DNA from: Chloroflexota bacterium
GTDB taxonomy: Bacteria; Chloroflexota; Anaerolineae; Anaerolineales; UBA4823
Reading direction: 5' to 3'
Assembly (NCBI GenBank): GCA_017860725.1
Contig: JAGDMX010000103.1
Coordinates: forward strand, 1 to 10,042
DNA length: 10,042 bases
Shown here: in pieces, positions 5,722 to 10,042 of the stretch
How the letters are laid out: every line of letters starts with the position of its first letter
Position numbering within the stretch: position 1 is the first letter of the stretch
Translations under genes and position numbers: made by a program
The notes under the pieces: model-generated
Databases searched by the model: none
What the model was told of the DNA's origin: nothing
Seen by the model: the letters and a program-made list of their open reading frames with translations, nothing else

Positions 5722-7439
5722 AAGCGGAACAGCGGCCCCTGTGGCAGAATGAGCCAAAACAGCCACAGCGCCTGCAGCAGTGCTGCCAGCCAGGGGCGAC
5801 CGGTCAGGCGTAGCACCAGCGTTCCAAATACCAGCACCAGCCCCAGGATCAGCAGCCCCACCAGACCGGTGATCATCCCCGAGATCGAGCCAAGAACGGC
5901 GAGCAGCAAGGTGTAGAGCAAAAACGGCGTCAGCCCTACCAGAAATCCACCCAGTCGCGGCCAGATCGATTGGGGATCTGTCCGGCTAAGCATGCCGTAT
6001 TCGTGCAAGCCTACCCAAAAGCCCAGCGATGTCAGGGGTGTGAAGATCAGCAGCCACCACAGGCGGTCGTTCCCTGGATAGATAAAGACAAAGCCAGTGC
6101 GAGCGTAGGCTGCGCTCAAGGCAAACAACCCGGCAGTGATCAGCAGCGCCAGCAGGATGTAGCCGTACGAGCGAGTCGGAATCCTAACGAACGGCAGCTT
6201 GCCTTTGGTACCCGGCACATGCCCCACTCGATACAGGTACCACAACAGCAAGCCATAGGCTCCGATAAACAGGAAGTAAATCAGGTTGAAGACCGGCAGG
6301 TGGAGAGGGATAACAAAGGTCAGCCCTCCCAACAACAGCGCCAGTGGGATGGCACCTAGCCATAGCAGGAGCTTGGCGATGAAGAAGCGCTTTAAATTCG
6401 TGATTGATGGTGCCCTGGTAAGCTGATCAGCCGATTCCGTAGATTCGGCAGTGGCTCTCAGGCCGGACCATTGCATGCCACCTACCAGCGCCAGGGTCAA
6501 CCCTGCCAGGCCGACCAACCACCACAGGATGCGGCGACTGGCTGTCTGTGCCGGGCTGGACAGTGGGGGAAGGCCACCGTCTGCGTTGTTGGTAGACAAC
6601 CCCCAGACCATCTCCGCCCACTGCTTGGCGGCAAAAATTACCCTCGGCGAGACTAGCTCGTAGTTATGCACCAGCTTCGGCAGCAGCAGCCATTGGCGGT
6701 AGCTGCCATCTTGGAGAGAGCCGTAGATTTCTCCAGCCTGGCTTTCCTGGCCGGTTAGCTTGTTCAGCAGCAGATTGGCATTCTCTTCTGGTAGCACGTC
6801 TTCCCACTCCCCGCTGATCATCAGGATATTGGCTGGCGGGTTGCCTGGGCTGAGCTTCTGTATCCACTCCAGACTGCTATCATCCACATTGGTAAAGAAA
6901 TCGGACTGTTTGTTAGGCGCCAGGTTGACCGATGGTCCGAGCAGGATCATCGGGGAGGCAGTTTCCGGATAGATAGTACCGGTTTGCAGTGCCACCCGGG
7001 CACCCATGCTGTGCCCCAGCAGGATGATCTGCTTTTCAGACAGCCCAGTAATTTGCTTGAAGACTTCGCGCGCCAGTAGCGCCTGGAAGGCTAGCCGGTC
7101 GGTGGCGGCGTTGTCGAAGTCCAACCCGCCCGAGGAGCGCCCATGTCCTGAGAAATCCAGAGTGAGCACGTGCACCCCGGAACGGGAGAACTCACTCGCC
7201 ATGCTCTGCATAGCAACCTGATCGGCACCGAACCCTGGCAGCAGCATCAATCCGGCCGGCAGGCTGCCCGGATAGTAGGTACCCTGCACCCATTCTCCAT
7301 CCGGATCGGTGAATGAGACCGCTTTAGGCACACCTAGAGCGGCATCGCCTTGTCGAATCACCCAGATGGATATCCCTAACAGCACAATTCCCAGCAAGGT
7401 GACGGTGATCCAAAGAATGCGGGATTTCGAAGAAGTCAA
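5718..7439 (-). CDS. Alpha/beta hydrolase fused to a C-terminal polytopic membrane domain
   Basis: This 573-residue protein begins with a signal-anchor helix (about 8-28), so the hydrolase domain is probably outside the cytoplasm. The hydrolase (about 40-280) shows LLPGFGAD (oxyanion region), LDFSGHGRSSG (a typical strand-4 motif) and the nucleophile elbow GHSMG with Ser144. Likely partners are Asp214 (GEWEDVLPEEN) and His258 (LVHNYELVS). After a polar linker (about 281-303) come about eight hydrophobic segments near 305-321, 354-375, 382-402, 424-442, 457-476, 496-518, 522-546 and 549-567. The start is a TTG (7439-7437) with AAAAGGGGGG 7 nt upstream; the nearby ATG is out of frame and stops after two codons. 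The gene lies 21 nt after the exonuclease and 8 nt before add. Substrate is unknown: a lipid ester or other envelope-related ester is possible. Confidence 0.9.
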   Translation of the reverse strand: MTSSKSRILWITVTLLGIVLLGISIWVIRQGDAALGVPKAVSFTDPDGEWVQGTYYPGSLPAGLMLLPGFGADQVAMQSMASEFSRSGVHVLTLDFSGHGRSSGGLDFDNAATDRLAFQALLAREVFKQITGLSEKQIILLGHSMGARVALQTGTIYPETASPMILLGPSVNLAPNKQSDFFTNVDDSSLEWIQKLSPGNPPANILMISGEWEDVLPEENANLLLNKLTGQESQAGEIYGSLQDGSYRQWLLLPKLVHNYELVSPRVIFAAKQWAEMVWGLSTNNADGGLPPLSSPAQTASRRILWWLVGLAGLTLALVGGMQWSGLRATAESTESADQLTRAPSITNLKRFFIAKLLLWLGAIPLALLLGGLTFVIPLHLPVFNLIYFLFIGAYGLLLWYLYRVGHVPGTKGKLPFVRIPTRSYGYILLALLITAGLFALSAAYARTGFVFIYPGNDRLWWLLIFTPLTSLGFWVGLHEYGMLSRTDPQSIWPRLGGFLVGLTPFLLYTLLLAVLGSISGMITGLVGLLILGLVLVFGTLVLRLTGRPWLAALLQALWLFWLILPQGPLFRL

Positions 7440-7446
7440 AGCATTA

Positions 7447-7456
7447 CCCCCCTTTT
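7447..7456 (-). promoter_or_regulatory. Ribosome binding site supporting a TTG start for the membrane hydrolase
   Basis: AAAAGGGGGG on the minus strand ends 7 nt before the TTG at 7439. No in-frame ATG or GTG is placed as well, so this SD-like stretch is the main support for the rare start codon. Confidence 0.5.
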
Positions 7457-7460
7457 GATC

Positions 7461-8003
7461 TTATGGATAGTCGGTCGTCAGACCGGCCATACGCTGCAAG
7501 ACTGCCCTGGCCAGCAACGTATCGGCCTGGGCGCGGTGGGCATTGGGCAGCGGGATGCCGAGCTGGCGCCCGGCCCGCTCCAGCGATTGAAAGCGAGAGG
7601 TGCCCAGGTAGTCCGAATATAGCCGCATAATATCAAACGGCTGCATCGCCGGTTCACGCCAGGGAAGCCCATTCAAACGATGGGATTCATGCGCAGGTCG
7701 AAATCAACATTGTAAATGCCCACTGTACGCCCGTTCAAGATCGCCTCCACCTGAGGCCACACCTCCAGCCAGTTGGGCGCAGTCTGCACCAACTCATATG
7801 CGTATCGCGTCTGGCGGGATTGAGCGGCGCGGTCGCACCAGTGTATCCAGCAGCGTGATCCCATTGTAATCGACGATGCTGATCTCGACGATCTCGGCTA
7901 GCTCGTTCAATCCGGTCGTTTCGGTATCCAGGAACAGCGGCTGGGAATCCAGCCAGCGTTGGGCTCGTTGCATGGCAAAGTTGCGTGAGTAGCTCATCGT
8001 CAC
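7461..8003 (-). pseudogene. DEDDh 3'-5' exonuclease (DnaQ/epsilon-like), broken by two frame changes
   Basis: Three successive frames together spell one exonuclease. The first (8003 to about 7797) carries LFLDTETTGL with the metal-binding Asp and Glu and ends with LVRPRRSIPPDAIRI before a TGA at 7796-7794. The second (about 7803 to 7690) carries ELVQTAPNWLEV and YNVDFDLRM with the third catalytic Asp (7699-7697). The third (about 7688 to 7461) carries SHRLNGLPW, FDIMRLYSDYLG and HRAQAD with the final His (7538-7536) and Asp (7523-7521). The outer two segments share a frame, so the changes compensate. All catalytic residues survive. The start is GTG at 8003 or ATG at 7997 (Met3). As the first gene of a four-gene operon it would degrade single-stranded ends. 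It could be a recent pseudogene or carry assembly errors; I consider two true indels somewhat more likely because part of a conserved motif is missing. Confidence 0.85.
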
Positions 8004-8025
8004 ACCAGAATTAGGATTGTCGTGA

Positions 8026-8034
8026 GTATAATAC
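8026..8034. promoter_or_regulatory. Symmetric -10 element shared by two divergent operons
   Basis: GTATAATAC is an inverted repeat (GTAT, A, ATAC) in the 44-nt gap between divergent starts at 8003 (-) and 8048 (+). Read forward it contains TATAAT (8027-8032), and read in reverse TATTAT (8033-8028). Neither direction has a recognisable -35 at 16-18 bp. Forward initiation near 8039 would leave only about 9 nt before the ATG, with no SD. Reverse initiation near 8021 would leave about 18 nt before the GTG. Confidence 0.6.
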
Positions 8035-8047
8035 AGACTAATTAATT

Positions 8048-8824
8048 ATGGCTGCCGATCTGTCCGCTTACTACGATTTCATGGTGGAGACCGCCTATCT
8101 GGCTGGACGGCTGGTCCTGGCGCACTACCAGACTGGCATCCAGCCGGACTTCAAAGCGGACGATACCCCGGTCACAGTTGCGGACCGCAAAGCAGAAGAG
8201 CTGATCCGCGGCCGTATCGAGCAACGCTATCCGGGTCACTCGATACTGGGCGAGGAGTTCGGCAGCGACGATCCCGGCGGTGCCAGCCACCGCTGGATCA
8301 TCGATCCCATTGATGGCACCAAGTCGTTTATTCGTGGTGTTCCGCTGTTCGCCGTATTGATTGGCCTGGAGATCGAAGGGGTAGTGCAAGCAGGTTGCGC
8401 ATACTTCCCAGCCCTGGACGAGATGCTGGCGGCGGCGGTCTCACTGGGTAGTTGGTGGAACGGTCGCCGAGCTCGCGTTTCCCCGTTGGCTGACTTGCGC
8501 CAGGCAGCCATGGCCTATACTTCCTACGCTAATTTCCTCAAGGCAGGGCGACTGCACCAATGGGAGCGCCTACAAACTACCACTGCCATTCGCCGCGGCT
8601 GGGGCGATGCTTATGGCTACCTGCTGGTGGCTACCGGGCGTGTAGAGCTGATGCTCGATCCGCTGATGAACCCCTGGGACTGCGGTCCCTTTCCACCTAT
8701 CTTGCAAGAGGCTGGTGGCTATTTCGGCGACTGGCGCGGGCATATTACTATTCATGCCGGTGAAGCCCTGGCTACTACCCAAACCTTATTGCCTGATGTT
8801 TTAAAAATATTGGAGGATTCATGA
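8048..8824 (+). CDS. Inositol monophosphatase-family phosphatase, histidinol-phosphatase (HisN)-like
   Basis: This 258-residue cytoplasmic Mg-dependent phosphomonoesterase has all the IMPase metal-site motifs: PVTVADRKAE (41-50), GEEFG with Glu69/Glu70, and WIIDPIDGTKSF with Asp86, Asp89, Gly90 and Thr91. The late Asp211 sits in NPWDCGPF. The segment from GDAYGYLLVATGR to ILQEAGGYFGDW resembles the HisN subgroup, which hydrolyses histidinol phosphate, more than classic SuhB. Inositol-1-phosphate or another sugar phosphate remains possible, and there are no other histidine genes in the window. The ATG at 8048 has no SD and would sit about 9 nt from the predicted transcription start, so translation may be nearly leaderless. 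The last codons contain the GGAGG (8812-8816) of the next gene, and the stop overlaps its start as ATGA. Confidence 0.94.
   Translation: MAADLSAYYDFMVETAYLAGRLVLAHYQTGIQPDFKADDTPVTVADRKAEELIRGRIEQRYPGHSILGEEFGSDDPGGASHRWIIDPIDGTKSFIRGVPLFAVLIGLEIEGVVQAGCAYFPALDEMLAAAVSLGSWWNGRRARVSPLADLRQAAMAYTSYANFLKAGRLHQWERLQTTTAIRRGWGDAYGYLLVATGRVELMLDPLMNPWDCGPFPPILQEAGGYFGDWRGHITIHAGEALATTQTLLPDVLKILEDS
8812..8816 (+). promoter_or_regulatory. Ribosome binding site of the membrane protein, inside the phosphatase gene
   Basis: GGAGG lies 4 nt before the ATG at 8821, within the last codons of the phosphatase. With the ATGA stop/start overlap it suggests translational coupling of the two genes. Confidence 0.65.
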
Positions 8825-9954
8825 CTGCTGCAACTGCCCCCCAATCTATTTCTGCAATATCTGCCCCTGGCTGGCTGCGCACCCGCAGCTGGGACCTGCG
8901 TTGGATTACCTTGAGCGTGATCCTGGTGGCTTTTCCGTATACAGCTTACCTGTTGATGATTAATTTGGAGTCTATATTTCAACCATTAGCGGATGCATTT
9001 GGCACGGATGTCGATAACTTATCACGTAACCTGGTCAACTTTTCGGTTGCTCTATTGGTGGGCGGGCCGCACATGTATGCCACCTTCACCCGCACCTTCC
9101 TCGACCGGGATTTTACGCAGATGCACCGGAAAATGGTGTGGTCATCGCTGGTTATCCCGGTAATTGTGATCACCCTGGCTTTTGCCAACCTGCCCTTGTT
9201 GCTGACGATATTCTTCTTCTGGGCATCTATACACGTGCTGCACCAGATCATCTACGTGGTGGAGTTGTACAATCACAAACAAGCTACCAGCCTGACAACA
9301 TTCTCCCGCCTGGCCGATTATGCTGTGGTGCTGACCGCCCTCTATCCCCTGGCTGCCTATAAAATCGCCAACGGTATGTTCGTCATCGGCGTTAATAATC
9401 TGAGCGATGTAATCAGCACGATCGTCCCGGTAGGACCCTGGATGGTCTGGCTGGCGGGTGGCGCGTTTGCCCTATCGCTGGCCGCCTGGCTGGGTAAGAG
9501 CGTGGTCGAGTATCGCCAGGGCGTGTTGCACTGGCCAAAGACCCTGTTTATCGCCTGCACGGTCACCGCTGCATTTTTTGTCCCGGCGCTGGGCAACCTG
9601 GATACATCCTTCCAAGGCTTCAATGTCTGGCATTCCTTCCAGTACCTGGCGCTGACCTGGATGCTGAACAACCTGCGAGAAGAAAAAGGCTACCTGGAGC
9701 ACTCTCCTTTTGTCAAGCGCCTGTCGGAGGACGGCTCAGCCCGTCGCTACTACATGTTTAATATCGCGCTGACTGCTGCCGATGTTCTTCTGGCGGGGGC
9801 GATCTTCGCCGTACTGTACTTCGGCCTGGATATGGCATTTGATTATGCCTTCGATCGGGCATATTACATCGCGGTGCTCAGCTTCCTATGGATCCATTAC
9901 TTCTTCGACCACTACTTGTTCGTTAAACCAGCAGTGATCGAAGGGAAAATTTAA
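8821..9954 (+). CDS. Polytopic membrane protein with histidine motifs, family not recognised
   Basis: This 377-residue integral membrane protein has roughly nine or ten hydrophobic segments, near 27-48, 70-82, 107-125, 126-149, 165-184, 205-224, 241-258, 268-284, 313-336 and 347-366. Histidines occur in or next to these segments in patterned contexts: GGPHMYATFTRTF (His84), ASIHVLHQIIY (His138, His141), ELYNHK (His152), NVWHSFQYLALTW (His271) and WIHYFFDHYLF (His359, His364). Such clusters are typical of membrane metal or heme sites, as in desaturases, Brp/Blh-type carotene oxygenases or heme-copper proteins, but I do not see a full signature of any of these. The start is fixed by GGAGG and the ATGA overlap with the phosphatase, so the two are almost certainly co-translated and probably functionally linked. 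The function is unknown and the enzyme idea is inference. Confidence 0.88.
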   Translation: MTAATAPQSISAISAPGWLRTRSWDLRWITLSVILVAFPYTAYLLMINLESIFQPLADAFGTDVDNLSRNLVNFSVALLVGGPHMYATFTRTFLDRDFTQMHRKMVWSSLVIPVIVITLAFANLPLLLTIFFFWASIHVLHQIIYVVELYNHKQATSLTTFSRLADYAVVLTALYPLAAYKIANGMFVIGVNNLSDVISTIVPVGPWMVWLAGGAFALSLAAWLGKSVVEYRQGVLHWPKTLFIACTVTAAFFVPALGNLDTSFQGFNVWHSFQYLALTWMLNNLREEKGYLEHSPFVKRLSEDGSARRYYMFNIALTAADVLLAGAIFAVLYFGLDMAFDYAFDRAYYIAVLSFLWIHYFFDHYLFVKPAVIEGKI

Positions 9955-9964
9955 GTCGGCAAAG

Positions 9965-10042
9965 CTAAGGTGTTGCTGTCGCAATCACACCCAGGTAAAC
10001 GGATCCGCTGGTGCTGCTGACGGCTTTGGCTCCCGGCTCACC
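9965..10042 (-). CDS. Possible C-terminal end of a converging gene
   Basis: On the minus strand a frame is open from the window edge to a TAG at 9967-9965 and reads 25 residues, ending SGSVYLGVIATATP. The composition is protein-like, and a converging gene 10 nt from the previous stop would fit the dense layout. However, 25 open codons can occur by chance and I recognise no domain. The bases 9955-9964 and the plus strand here show nothing else. Confidence 0.3.
   Translation of the reverse strand, partial: GEPGAKAVSSTSGSVYLGVIATATP

Noticed and set aside
5710..5766. Upstream in-frame start for adenosine deaminase at 5766
   Set aside because: It would overlap the membrane hydrolase by 49 nt and add 19 residues not expected in the family, while the ATG at 5709 has a good SD.
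7794..7803. Programmed ribosomal frameshift in the exonuclease
   Set aside because: There is no slippery heptamer at the junction, two separate shifts would be required, and conserved-motif sequence appears to be missing, which points to indels or assembly error.
8821..9954. Assignment of the membrane protein to Brp/Blh carotene oxygenases
   Set aside because: The histidine contexts are only loosely similar and I cannot recognise the family's full signature, so no name was given.

Overview
This window looks like bacterial chromosome, moderately GC-rich and densely coded. It has no phage, IS, CRISPR or tRNA/rRNA signal that I can see. The gene types suggest a Chloroflexota (Anaerolineae-like) bacterium: a large secreted subtilase with PA and PPC-like domains, and a membrane-anchored L,D-transpeptidase with VanW-type and LysM modules. 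Also consistent are several TATAAT boxes without clear -35 elements and some genes without a Shine-Dalgarno (SD) sequence. This assignment is inference from gene content, not from a marker gene.

Layout. (1) 2-1786 (+): the C-terminal 594 residues of a plant-cucumisin-like S8 subtilase, followed by a strong hairpin terminator. (2) 2010-3701 (+): a single-pass membrane L,D-transpeptidase with a variant catalytic motif (SYGC instead of SHGC), behind a perfect TATAAT box. (3) 3934-4167 (+): a 77-residue membrane-anchored small protein of unknown role, also behind a TATAAT box. (4) 8003-4175 (-): a tight four-gene operon read as DEDDh exonuclease (broken by two frame changes), alpha/beta hydrolase fused to a polytopic membrane domain, adenosine deaminase (add), and histidine-phosphatase-family enzyme. 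Gaps are 21 and 8 nt, then a 4-nt GTGA overlap. (5) 8048-9954 (+): a two-gene operon diverging from (4), an inositol-monophosphatase/HisN-like phosphatase overlapping by ATGA a histidine-rich polytopic membrane protein that I cannot place in a family. (6) 9965-10042 (-): possibly the end of a converging gene.

How the genes fit together. The first three are envelope genes: secreted protease, peptidoglycan cross-linker and small anchored protein. The minus operon combines nucleic-acid and nucleoside turnover (exonuclease, adenosine deaminase, small phosphatase) with a membrane hydrolase. The divergent pair couples a soluble Mg-dependent sugar/inositol-phosphate or histidinol-phosphate phosphatase to a membrane protein with conserved-looking histidines. 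Both operons start from a 44-nt intergenic region whose only obvious promoter element is the symmetric GTATAATAC, able to act as a -10 box in both directions.

The best candidates for something new are the HisN-like/membrane-protein pair, the hydrolase-membrane fusion and the shared symmetric promoter. I see no defence, toxin-antitoxin or mobile system, and nothing that I would claim as a proven new system.
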